Part shown: positions 34,795 through 43,525 of the stretch, piece by piece
Layout of the letters: each line of letters starts with the position of its first letter
How positions within the stretch are numbered: position 1 is the stretch's first letter
Assembly: GCF_003992665.1 (NCBI RefSeq)
Contig: NZ_RZMX01000059.1
Coordinates: 1-64,000 of the forward strand
Source: Pelagibacterium montanilacus
GTDB taxonomy: Bacteria; Pseudomonadota; Alphaproteobacteria; Rhizobiales; Devosiaceae
Length of the DNA stretch: 64,000 bases
Reading direction: 5' to 3'
Notes under the pieces: generated by a model
What the model was told of the DNA's origin: nothing
Seen by the model: the letters and a program-made list of their open reading frames with translations, nothing else
Databases searched by the model: none
Position numbers and translations under genes: made by a program

Positions 34795-35769
34795 ATGCTG
34801 ATGGTCGATGCTGAGCGCGTCCACGAACTTCTCGATTTCCCCGGCCTGATCGATGCGCTCGAAAAAGCGCATATGGGCGGTATGCCCAGGCAGTCCGACC
34901 GGCTGATCTACCAGGAGCCGAACCCCCAGGGTCAGCCCGACATCTTCATCATCCTGCCCGCATGGGAGCCGGGCGAAGGCATTCTCGCCAAGATGGTGAC
35001 CTCGTTTCCCAACAACAGGGAACGCCACGGCCTTTCCACGGTCAACTCGATCTACGCCTTCATCGATGGCCGGACCGGGGTTACCGAGGCGATCATCGAC
35101 GGGGAAGCGGTGATCTTCCGCAAGACGTCCTCCGATTCCGCGCTCGGCTCGAAAATGCTCTCGCGGCCCGACGCGAAATCCTTCCTCATGGTCGGGGCAG
35201 GGGGGCTCGCGCCCTATCTCGTCCAGTCGCATCTGACCGTCCGCCCGGGGATCCAGACCGTCCGGATCTGGAACCGCACCACCTCCAATGCCGAGGCGCT
35301 CGTTGAAAAGCTGGCCGGTCTGGGCATCACGGCCCAGATCGCCCCGGACCTCGACGAGGCGCTGGCCGAGGCCGACATCGTCTCCTCGGCCACCATGGCC
35401 TACGAGCCTCACATCAAGGGCAAGCTGCTCAAGCCCGGCTCTCACCTCGATCTCGTGGGGTCGTTCACCCCCCAGATGCGCGAGGCCGATGACGACGTTC
35501 TCACCCGCGCAAAGGTCTTTGTCGATCACCGCCAGACCACCACCCGCTCGGGGGAATTTCTCGGCCCCTTCGAGCGCGGCGTCATCACGATCGACGACGT
35601 GCGCGCCGACCTCTTCGAGCTCTGCCAGGGCAAGGCCGAAGGCCGGACGTCGGACACCGACATCACCATGATGAAGAACGGCGGCGGCAGCCACATCGAT
35701 TACTACGTCGCCAAGTACCTGATGGACCGGCACCACGGCCGGCCATTCTCCACCACGTCGAGCAGTTGA
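34795..35769 (+). CDS. Ornithine cyclodeaminase / mu-crystallin family NAD(P)-dependent protein
   Basis: This 324-residue protein has a Rossmann-type NAD(P) site (MVGAGGLAPYLVQSH with the GAGG turn) and substrate residues in AKMVTSFPNN, as in the ornithine cyclodeaminase/mu-crystallin family. Members deaminate ornithine to proline or reduce cyclic imines such as pyrroline- or piperideine-2-carboxylate. AAGGAC precedes the ATG, and the gene lies 14 bases behind RidA. Together with RidA, imine reduction seems more likely than ornithine cyclisation, but this is inference. Confidence 0.88.
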   Translation: MLMVDAERVHELLDFPGLIDALEKAHMGGMPRQSDRLIYQEPNPQGQPDIFIILPAWEPGEGILAKMVTSFPNNRERHGLSTVNSIYAFIDGRTGVTEAIIDGEAVIFRKTSSDSALGSKMLSRPDAKSFLMVGAGGLAPYLVQSHLTVRPGIQTVRIWNRTTSNAEALVEKLAGLGITAQIAPDLDEALAEADIVSSATMAYEPHIKGKLLKPGSHLDLVGSFTPQMREADDDVLTRAKVFVDHRQTTTRSGEFLGPFERGVITIDDVRADLFELCQGKAEGRTSDTDITMMKNGGGSHIDYYVAKYLMDRHHGRPFSTTSSS

Positions 35770-35800
35770 GGAGGCCGGCCGTCACCCCGGAGGCGCAATC

Positions 35801-36709
35801 ATGGATTTGCCCCGTCGTTCGATACCATCCGTTGCCGGGCTCGTCGCCTTCGAGGCGACGGCTCGCCATCTGAGCTTCTCGCGCGCAGCCGAGGATCTGT
35901 GCCTCTCTCAGGGCGCGGTCAGCAAGCGGGTGCGCCAGCTTGAACAGGTCGTGGGCGTGCCCCTGCTCGCCCGCACCCGCCATCAGGTCTGCCTCACCGA
36001 TATGGGGCGGGCCTATCTCGCCCAGATCCGGCAATTGCTCGAGGATCTCGAGGTCACCACCGAGGCCCTGCGCACCCGCGCCCGGGGCCGGGACCGCATC
36101 GTATTGGCCGCACCGCTGCCCTTTGCCTCGCGCTGGCTCGTGCCGCGCCTGCACCGCTATCGCGATGCCCACCCCGACATTGCCCTCGACATCGTGACCG
36201 GTCCCGACGCCGATGGGCCCGAGCCCGACTGCCAGATCCATCTCGGCCGTCCCCACGATCAGGACGTGGTCGTCAGCCCGCTGTTCGACCTCGACTGGAC
36301 TCCGGTGGCGACCCCGTCCCTGCGCGACCGGCTCGGGCTCACCGCGCCCGCCGACCTCGCACGCGCCCGGCTTCTCGCCCAGTCCGACATGAGCGGGCTC
36401 TGGCCTGCCTGGTTCGCGCGCATGGGCGCCGAGCCGGGCACGGGCGCCGCGCTCACCTTCGAGGGGTTCGAACTGGTGGCCGCTGCCGCGCTCGCCGGGC
36501 ACGGCGTCGCGATCCTGCCGCGCGCGCTGGTCGCCCGGGAGTTGCGGTCCCACGATCTCGTCGTGCTGTTCGAGGGCACCGATCTGATCGAACGCGGTTT
36601 TCATCTCGCCGTGCCCGGGCGCCTCGTGGGCGATCCGGCGCTGACTGGGCTGGCCCGTTGGTTGGTCGGCGAAGCGGCCGCGCCCGTCCGGCACATCCGG
36701 GCGGCCTGA
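35801..36709 (+). CDS. LysR-family transcriptional regulator (GcvA-like)
   Basis: This 302-residue regulator has the LysR helix-turn-helix near 10-65 (SFSRAAEDLCLSQGAVSKRVRQLE, in part LSQGAVSKRV) and a C-terminal effector domain. The start IPSVAGLVAFEATAR matches GcvA-like proteins. GGAGGCGCAATC precedes the ATG. It is transcribed with the operon behind it rather than divergently and lies between two importers (29034-35769 and 36925-41074), so it may control both. A GC hairpin without T-run (36742-36762) follows it. Confidence 0.9.
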   Translation: MDLPRRSIPSVAGLVAFEATARHLSFSRAAEDLCLSQGAVSKRVRQLEQVVGVPLLARTRHQVCLTDMGRAYLAQIRQLLEDLEVTTEALRTRARGRDRIVLAAPLPFASRWLVPRLHRYRDAHPDIALDIVTGPDADGPEPDCQIHLGRPHDQDVVVSPLFDLDWTPVATPSLRDRLGLTAPADLARARLLAQSDMSGLWPAWFARMGAEPGTGAALTFEGFELVAAAALAGHGVAILPRALVARELRSHDLVVLFEGTDLIERGFHLAVPGRLVGDPALTGLARWLVGEAAAPVRHIRAA

Positions 36710-36924
36710 GGGGCAGGGGCTTGTCCTCTGCCTGACCCGAGCCTGGCGGGGCGCCCGCCGGGTGCGCTGGTGTTGCGCGCGGTTCCAACCGCTCCGGCGG
36801 TGTCCCGATCATTCCAAAAAGCGGTTTGAGCGCCGGCCCGCCGCTCCCGGATACTCAAGGCAAGGTTCGGGATGACGGGACGCAAGGCGCGCCCCCATCC
36901 CGTCCGGGGAAAAGGGGAACATCG

Positions 36925-38175
36925 ATGAAAAACCAATTCAAGGCACCACTCGCCATTCTGGCGGCGCTGGCCATCGCGCCGCTTCCGCTCGCCGCCCAGG
37001 CCCAGGAAATCGACTTCATGGTCGTTGACTACGACGCGCCCGGCATGGGGGACTGGTGGAAGCTGCTGGTCGAGAAATACAACACCGAGGCCGAAGCCAC
37101 CGTCGTGCCGCGCAGCGTCTCGGCCGGCCAGTACTACGAACAGCTCCTCATCCAGGCCGCCAGCGGCGCCGGGCCCGACGTGCTCACCGTCAATCCCAAC
37201 AATCTGGGCGAGCTTCTCGCCGCCGGCTACGTTTTGCCGCTCGACGAGTTGATCGACGGGTCCGACATGCGGGACGCCATCGTGCCGGGCGGCTGGGACA
37301 GCCTCACGGTCGAGGGCACGACCTATGCCCTGCCGATCACCGGCCGCACCCTCCAGCTCATCTACAATTCCTGCCACTTCGAGGAAGCCGGGCTCGAGGG
37401 ACCCCCGACCACCCTCGAGGAGGTCATGGAATACGCCGAGGCGCTCACCGTCACCGATGATTCCGGGCGGGTCACCCGTTACGGGATGAACATGGTCAAT
37501 GCCAACGAGGACCCGACCTACGAAACCCTGCTCATGCTGACCCTTGCCCATGGCGGGGCGTTCTCGGACGCAGAAGGCAATTTCACCCTCGACAGCCAGC
37601 CGGTGATCGACGCGCTGACCTATTTCAAGACCATCTATGATTCCGGCGTCATCCCCCAGGGCATGAGCGAAACCGACATGCGGGCGCTGTTTGCCACCGG
37701 CGGGTCATCCATGACCATCGATGGGCAGTGGCAGTTCCCGTTCATCGAAGAAAACAACCCCGAGAACTTCGACTGCTACAAGACCGCCAGCCATCCCTGG
37801 GAGGGCCCGGCCACCGGCGGGGTGAACATGGCGCTGGCGATCAACGCCGACAGCGACAACCCCGAGGCCGCCTGGGAGTTCATCGCCATGGCAGCGAGCG
37901 ACGAGCTCCAGACCCAGTTCAGCGACTACAGCCCCTACATTCCCTACGGGGTCAACGCGCTCAATGACGAGCAACTCGCGGCCGCGCCCTATCTCATCCC
38001 CTATGTGGAAAGCAGCGGATCGGCCCATCCCATCGCCATTCCGGGCCACGCCGACCAGTTCAACGAGATATGGCCCATCGTCGTCGATGCCATCCTCCTG
38101 ACCCTGCGCGACAACGTGCCGCCGGAAGAAGCGCTGGCCACGGCCCAGCAGCAGCTCGTCGATTGCTGCTCCTGA
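36925..38175 (+). CDS. Periplasmic binding protein of a MalEFGK-type ABC importer
   Basis: This 416-residue family-1 extracellular solute-binding protein has a Sec signal peptide (MKNQFKAPLAILAALAI..., cleavage near AQAQE) and typical segments GPDVLTVNPNNLGELLAAGYV and IAMAASDEL. The C-terminus ends DCCS. The ATG at 36925 follows AAAAGGGGAAC; the longer frame has no signal peptide. It serves the permeases and ATPase encoded downstream and is separated from them by a strong terminator-like hairpin. Ligand unknown: sugar by family, but the neighbours (RidA, DAO-type oxidase) suggest an amino sugar or related compound. Confidence 0.9.
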   Translation: MKNQFKAPLAILAALAIAPLPLAAQAQEIDFMVVDYDAPGMGDWWKLLVEKYNTEAEATVVPRSVSAGQYYEQLLIQAASGAGPDVLTVNPNNLGELLAAGYVLPLDELIDGSDMRDAIVPGGWDSLTVEGTTYALPITGRTLQLIYNSCHFEEAGLEGPPTTLEEVMEYAEALTVTDDSGRVTRYGMNMVNANEDPTYETLLMLTLAHGGAFSDAEGNFTLDSQPVIDALTYFKTIYDSGVIPQGMSETDMRALFATGGSSMTIDGQWQFPFIEENNPENFDCYKTASHPWEGPATGGVNMALAINADSDNPEAAWEFIAMAASDELQTQFSDYSPYIPYGVNALNDEQLAAAPYLIPYVESSGSAHPIAIPGHADQFNEIWPIVVDAILLTLRDNVPPEEALATAQQQLVDCCS

Positions 38176-38188
38176 TCGCCATCTCCCT

Positions 38189-38229
38189 GGCACGGGCGGA
38201 GGGCAAATGCCCTTCGCCCGTGCCCTTTT
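38189..38229 (+). terminator. Rho-independent-type terminator between binding-protein and permease genes
   Basis: GGCACGGGCG-g-AGGGCA pairs with TGCCCT-t-CGCCCGTGCC and is followed by cTTTTg, a strong hairpin plus short T-run. It probably ends most transcripts after the binding-protein gene and lets a fraction read through into the permeases. Confidence 0.75.
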
Positions 38230-38248
38230 GCTAGACCGAGCCCGGCCC

Positions 38249-39178
38249 ATGACCTCCGCCAAGACCGCCTCCCGCCGATCTCCCGTCACTCGGGTTCTGT
38301 TCGACGGCCCGGCGTTTCCCTTCATCATGATCGTGCCCGCACTTCTCGTGCTGGGGTTCGTCATCGGCCTGCCCATGCTCGAGGCCTTGCGCTTGAGCTT
38401 CGATACCATCGCGCTGCGCCGCCCCGCTGCCGCCGGCACCTACGGCCTGCACAATTACGCGCGCCTGGTTTCCGATCCCAAGGCCTATGCGGCCCTGGGG
38501 CTCTCGGCCCTTTACATGACCGGAACGGTTCTCGGCTCGGTCGCCCTGGCGCTGTCAGCTGCGCTCCTGACCCGGCGCGTCGTGCGCTTCTCGGGCCTCG
38601 CCCGCATCGCCTTCCTTTTGCCCTGGACCATGCCCGCAGTCGTCACGGCGCTGGTCTGGGGCGTGATGTATGACGGCAATTTCGGCGTCATCAACCGGCT
38701 GCTCGATTTCGTGCCCTTCGTGGACGGGCGGAACTGGCTGGTCGACCGCAGCTCGGCTCTTGGCGCGCTCATCGTCGCCCAGGTCTGGAACGAGTTTCCC
38801 GTCGCCTACATCTTTTTTCTCGCCGGCCTCAAGGCCATCCCCGAGGAGCTCTACGAAGCCGCGAAAATCGACCGGGCCAACGCCTTCCAGCAGTTCCGCC
38901 ACATCACGCTGCCCCATCTGCGCTTCATCATCGCGGTCATCGTCATCCTTTTGATGATCATGGGCTTCAAATCCTTCCCCATCATCTTCCTCTTGACCGG
39001 CGGCGGTCCGGCCGGCGCCACCGAGACCATGACGGTCCTGACCTACAACACCGCCTTCCGAAGCCTCGATTTCAGCTACGCGGCCACCCTCGGCATCCTC
39101 GCGGTCCTCGCCTCGGCCATGCTGGTTCTGGGCTATCTGCGGCTCCTGCCGCGCACCGGCCATGGAGACGTGATGTGA
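38249..39178 (+). CDS. ABC importer permease (MalF/UgpA type)
   Basis: This 309-residue inner-membrane permease has six helices and an EAA loop (LYEAAKIDRANAFQQFRHITLP, in part YEAAKIDRAN). The frame extends upstream to 38207, but that ATG lies in the terminator hairpin at 38189-38229, so the ATG at 38249 is preferred; its ribosome site is weak. Its stop overlaps the GTG start of the second permease. Confidence 0.88.
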   Translation: MTSAKTASRRSPVTRVLFDGPAFPFIMIVPALLVLGFVIGLPMLEALRLSFDTIALRRPAAAGTYGLHNYARLVSDPKAYAALGLSALYMTGTVLGSVALALSAALLTRRVVRFSGLARIAFLLPWTMPAVVTALVWGVMYDGNFGVINRLLDFVPFVDGRNWLVDRSSALGALIVAQVWNEFPVAYIFFLAGLKAIPEELYEAAKIDRANAFQQFRHITLPHLRFIIAVIVILLMIMGFKSFPIIFLLTGGGPAGATETMTVLTYNTAFRSLDFSYAATLGILAVLASAMLVLGYLRLLPRTGHGDVM

Positions 39179-40020
39179 CGGCCTTCCGCGCCTCGCCCTT
39201 CGCGCCCGCGCTCGTGGTCACCCTGCGCACCATCGCCATCGTAGGATTGGCCATGGTGGTGCTGTTCCCCGTCTACTGGATGGCCGTGATCGCGCTCACA
39301 CCCACCGGGCTCGGGCGTCAGGTGATGACCTTCTTTCCCGCGAGCCCCACATTCGAAAACTTCGTGACGCTTTTCACCGAGCGGCCCATGGCCCGCTGGA
39401 TCTGGAATTCGATCCTCGTGGCGACCCTCGCCTCGGCCATCTCGCTGGCCTTCGGCACCAGTTGCGGCTATGCGCTCTCCCGGCTGCGGTTCCGGGGGGC
39501 TGGCCTGCTGCTGATCGCGGTGCTCACCACCCAGATGATGCCGGCCACCAGCATCGTGGTGCCGCTTTACATGCTGTTTCGCGCCTGGGGCCTGCTCGAC
39601 ACCATGCACGGCATGGTCGTGGGACACGTCTCGCTCGTCGTTCCGCTGGCCACCTGGATGAGCAAGGGGTTCTTTGATTCCATCCCTACCGACCTCGAAA
39701 GCGCCGCCCGCATCGATGGCTGCACCCATGGCGCCGCGTTCGTTCATATCGCGCTGCCGCTCGCCATGCCGGGGCTGGCCGCGATCTTCATCTACGGGTT
39801 CGTGACGAGCTGGCACGATTTCCTCTTCTCGCGAACCCTCGTCAACTCCCAGGAACTCTGGACCGCCGCCAACGGCATTTCCTCGTTCCGGGGCGAGTAT
39901 TTCACGCTCCAGGAACTTCAGATGGCCGCCGCGCTCGTCTTCGCGCTTCCTGTGGTCGTGGTGTTTTTCGTCATGCAGCGCTGGATCGTGTCCGGAGCGC
40001 TGTCGGGCTCAATCCGGTAG
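39175..40020 (+). CDS. ABC importer permease (MalG/UgpE type)
   Basis: This 281-residue permease starts at a GTG overlapping the preceding stop (GTGA), has six hydrophobic segments and the EAA-type loop LESAARIDGCTHGAAFVHIALP (in part SAARIDGCT). It pairs with the MalF-type permease. The ATPase gene follows after seven bases. Confidence 0.9.
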   Translation: MTAFRASPFAPALVVTLRTIAIVGLAMVVLFPVYWMAVIALTPTGLGRQVMTFFPASPTFENFVTLFTERPMARWIWNSILVATLASAISLAFGTSCGYALSRLRFRGAGLLLIAVLTTQMMPATSIVVPLYMLFRAWGLLDTMHGMVVGHVSLVVPLATWMSKGFFDSIPTDLESAARIDGCTHGAAFVHIALPLAMPGLAAIFIYGFVTSWHDFLFSRTLVNSQELWTAANGISSFRGEYFTLQELQMAAALVFALPVVVVFFVMQRWIVSGALSGSIR

Positions 40021-40027
40021 GCAGGCA

Positions 40028-41074
<1,047 letters not shown>

Positions 41075-41083
41075 TCGCACCGG

Positions 41084-41115
41084 CCCCATCCCGTGTCCAA
41101 CAAGCGGGCATGGGG
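41084..41115 (+). terminator. Hairpin after the importer ATPase gene
   Basis: CCCCAT (41084-41089) pairs with ATGGGG (41110-41115), and inner CCCG pairs with CGGG. There is no adjacent T-run (tcatgcgtttt follows later), so it may only reduce read-through into the FAD oxidoreductase gene. Confidence 0.45.
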
Positions 41116-41183
41116 TCATGCGTTTTCCGCGTTTGCGCCCCACCCCGCAATCTTTCACTCTGGGCGCCCGAGGGACCCCGCCG

Positions 41184-42470
41184 ATGCTCAAAGACACCCA
41201 TCACAGCAATCTCTGGCAGGCCAGCGCCCCGCCCCCGCCGCACACCGAACCGCTCTCGGGCAACGCGGTGGCCGACGTGGCGATCATCGGCGCCGGCTAT
41301 ACCGGGCTCTCCGCCGCGCTCCACCTTGCCCAGGCCGGCTTGCGTCCGGTCGTCCTCGAAGCGCGCGAGATCGGCCATGGGGGATCGGGCCGCAATGTGG
41401 GCCTCGTCAATGCCGGCATGTGGGTGATGCCCGAAGACCTCATGGAAACGCTCGGCGAGAGCTGGGGCATGACATTGATCTCCGCCTTGGGACAGGGACC
41501 CGCCACTGTCTTCGATCTCATCGAACGGCACGCCATCGATTGCGAGGCCGAACGCAACGGCACGCTCCATCTCGCCGTGGGCGCATCGGGTTATGTCGAG
41601 CTTGGCCAGCGCGAGCGCCAGTGGCAGGCGCTGGGCGCCCCCGTCACCCGGCTCGATCCGGACGCCGCCGCCCGCCTCATCGGATCGGATGCCTTCGCCG
41701 GTGCGCTTCTCGACCGGCGCGCGGGCACCATCCAGCCGCTGGCCTATGCGCGCGGCCTGGCGCGTGCCGCCCTGGAGCTGGGCGCCGTGGTCCACACCAG
41801 CACCCCGGTCACCGGCGCTGACCATGCCGATGGCAAATGGACGCTCCGGACGCCGTCGGGCACGCTCACCGCGCCCTGGGTCATCGTCGCCACCAACGCC
41901 TATACCGGTCTCGAGCGCGGCTTTCCCTTCGCGGCCCAGTCCCAGGAACTGACCATGCTGCCCTTCTTCCAGGTCGCGACCGCCCCGCTTTCGAGCAATG
42001 TGGCGGGCACCATCCTGCCCGAGCGGCAGGGCTGCTGGGATACGCGGGCCGTCATGACATCGCTGCGCAAGGACCGCGCAGGCCGGCTGATCTTCGGCAG
42101 CGTCGGCGCGCTCGACGGCTTTGCGCGCGGCACCCAGGAGGCCTTTGCCCGCCGCAGCCTCGAGCACATCTTCGCCGGCATCGAGATTCCGCCCTTCGAG
42201 CACGTCTGGCACGGCCAGATCGGGATGACCGGCGATGCCCTGCCCAAATTCCACGCCTACGGCCCAAATGCCATCGGGGTCAACGGGTTCAACGGACGCG
42301 GCATCGCGCCGGGCACCGTATTTGGCCGCGCCATGGCCCGGATGATCGCCTATGGCGAGGACATGATCCTGCCCTCCGCGCCGATCGGCAAGGCACGCTT
42401 CCCCCGCCTGCGCACCCGGTTCTACCGCGCCGGCAGCCAGGCGCTGCACTTCATCTCCGGGCGGATTTAG
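41184..42470 (+). CDS. DAO-family FAD-dependent oxidoreductase
   Basis: This 428-residue flavoprotein belongs to the D-amino-acid-oxidase superfamily. The FAD-binding motif is IIGAGYTG (34-41), followed by the second glycine-rich segment GGSGRNVGLVNAG and a C-terminal NGFNGRGIAPGTVFG that closes over the flavin. Relatives include gamma-glutamylputrescine, sarcosine and glycine oxidases; these make imines, which fits RidA and the cyclodeaminase-like protein upstream. AGGGA precedes the ATG at 41184; a longer frame overlaps the ATPase gene and is rejected. It is the last plus-strand gene of the island and ends at repeat copy B. Confidence 0.88.
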   Translation: MLKDTHHSNLWQASAPPPPHTEPLSGNAVADVAIIGAGYTGLSAALHLAQAGLRPVVLEAREIGHGGSGRNVGLVNAGMWVMPEDLMETLGESWGMTLISALGQGPATVFDLIERHAIDCEAERNGTLHLAVGASGYVELGQRERQWQALGAPVTRLDPDAAARLIGSDAFAGALLDRRAGTIQPLAYARGLARAALELGAVVHTSTPVTGADHADGKWTLRTPSGTLTAPWVIVATNAYTGLERGFPFAAQSQELTMLPFFQVATAPLSSNVAGTILPERQGCWDTRAVMTSLRKDRAGRLIFGSVGALDGFARGTQEAFARRSLEHIFAGIEIPPFEHVWHGQIGMTGDALPKFHAYGPNAIGVNGFNGRGIAPGTVFGRAMARMIAYGEDMILPSAPIGKARFPRLRTRFYRAGSQALHFISGRI

Positions 42471-42472
42471 CC

Positions 42473-42577
42473 GGAGCGTTTCCAGGAAAAGTGGAAACAC
42501 TTTTCCGGTTCGGATACGTGACAAGTCAGGGACTTGGAGCTCCGGTTCTGTATCAATCAGAACTGGATATGCTCTGG
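42473..42577. repeat. Dispersed intergenic repeat, copy B, with a hairpin tail
   Basis: The first ~70 bases match copy A (8221-8292). The second part, 42537-42577, is a dyad: CGGTTCTG and CAGAACTG flank tatcaat, with outer gagct/gctct. The tail resembles copy C at 61111-61152. It lies between convergent genes and holds the stop codon and last codons of the LysR gene on the minus strand. Confidence 0.75.
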
Positions 42578-43467
42578 CGAGTCCGCGCCTCGTCCACGAT
42601 CCAGTCGCGGAACTGGGCAAGGGGGCCGTGCTGCCCGTGGCCTGCCGGCCAGACGAGGAAATAGCGCTCCGGGCTCTCCATGGGCGCATCGAGCGCGGGC
42701 ACCAGATCGCCGCGCTCGAGATCGGCCGCGATCAGGAACTCTGGCAGCAGCGCCAGACCCAACCCCGAACCGGCTGCCTGTGCGGCGGTGGCGAACTGGT
42801 CGAACAGCATGCCCCGCAGGCGTTCGACCGTCACACCCTGCCGGGCGAACCAGCGCTCCCAATGGTCGGGCCGGCTCGCAAGGTGCAAAAGCGGCATGTT
42901 CGCGAGATCGGCGGCCGAGGTGATCGTGTGGTCGGCAAGGAACCCGGGCGCGCCGACGGGCATCACCGTTTCCCCCATCAGTTCCACCCCCTCGCTGCCC
43001 GCCCATGGACCCTCCCCGAAATGGATCGCGGCGTCGAAGGGGTCGGTCCGGAAGTCGAATGCGGTCAGGCGCGTGGAAAGATTGACCGTGATCCCGGGAT
43101 GCCGGTCCAGAAAGCGCGATAGCCGCGGGGCCAGCCATCGTGTCCCGAAGGTGGGCAGGATGGCGAGGTTGAGCGTGCCGCCATGGGGGTTGGCGTGCAG
43201 GTTCAGCGATGCGTTCCCGATGCGGCGCAGCGCATCCCCGATCTCGCGCGCATAGGCGGCCCCGGCCTCGGAAAGCCGCACCGTCTGCTTGTCGCGCACG
43301 AAAAGCTGGCACCCGATCTGTTCCTCGAGCAGCCGGATCTGGCGCGACACCGCGCTTTGGGTGATTGCCAGCTCCTCGGCGGCGGCGGTAAAGCTCCGGT
43401 GGCGCGCCGCCGCCTCGAACGCGGTCAGAAGGGACATCGAAGGCAGGAAGCGGCGGGGGATCGCCAT
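42553..43467 (-). CDS. LysR-family transcriptional regulator (GcvA-like), possibly of the lysine operon
   Basis: This 304-residue regulator has the LysR helix-turn-helix near residues 12-66 (AAAEELAITQSAVSRQIRLLE, in part ITQSAVSRQI) and an effector-binding domain. I took the ATG at 43467 because GcvA-like proteins begin RRFLPSMSLLTAFEAAAR; the longer frame overlaps the dehydrogenase gene upstream. It lies 58 bases behind the four lysine-degradation genes and on their strand, so it may be their regulator. The last eight or so residues (SISSSD) are encoded by the intergenic repeat, so the C-terminus has been re-made by the repeat. Confidence 0.9.
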   Translation of the reverse strand: MAIPRRFLPSMSLLTAFEAAARHRSFTAAAEELAITQSAVSRQIRLLEEQIGCQLFVRDKQTVRLSEAGAAYAREIGDALRRIGNASLNLHANPHGGTLNLAILPTFGTRWLAPRLSRFLDRHPGITVNLSTRLTAFDFRTDPFDAAIHFGEGPWAGSEGVELMGETVMPVGAPGFLADHTITSAADLANMPLLHLASRPDHWERWFARQGVTVERLRGMLFDQFATAAQAAGSGLGLALLPEFLIAADLERGDLVPALDAPMESPERYFLVWPAGHGQHGPLAQFRDWIVDEARTRQSISSSD

Positions 43468-43525
43468 GGGCTGTCGGACCGGGTTGAACCTCTGGCGACC
43501 TTCTAGCAGCCTCTGGCCTTCCTCG

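Noticed and set aside
38207-38248. Upstream start for the MalF-type permease
   Set aside because: It lies inside the terminator-like hairpin and would add residues before the usual family start.
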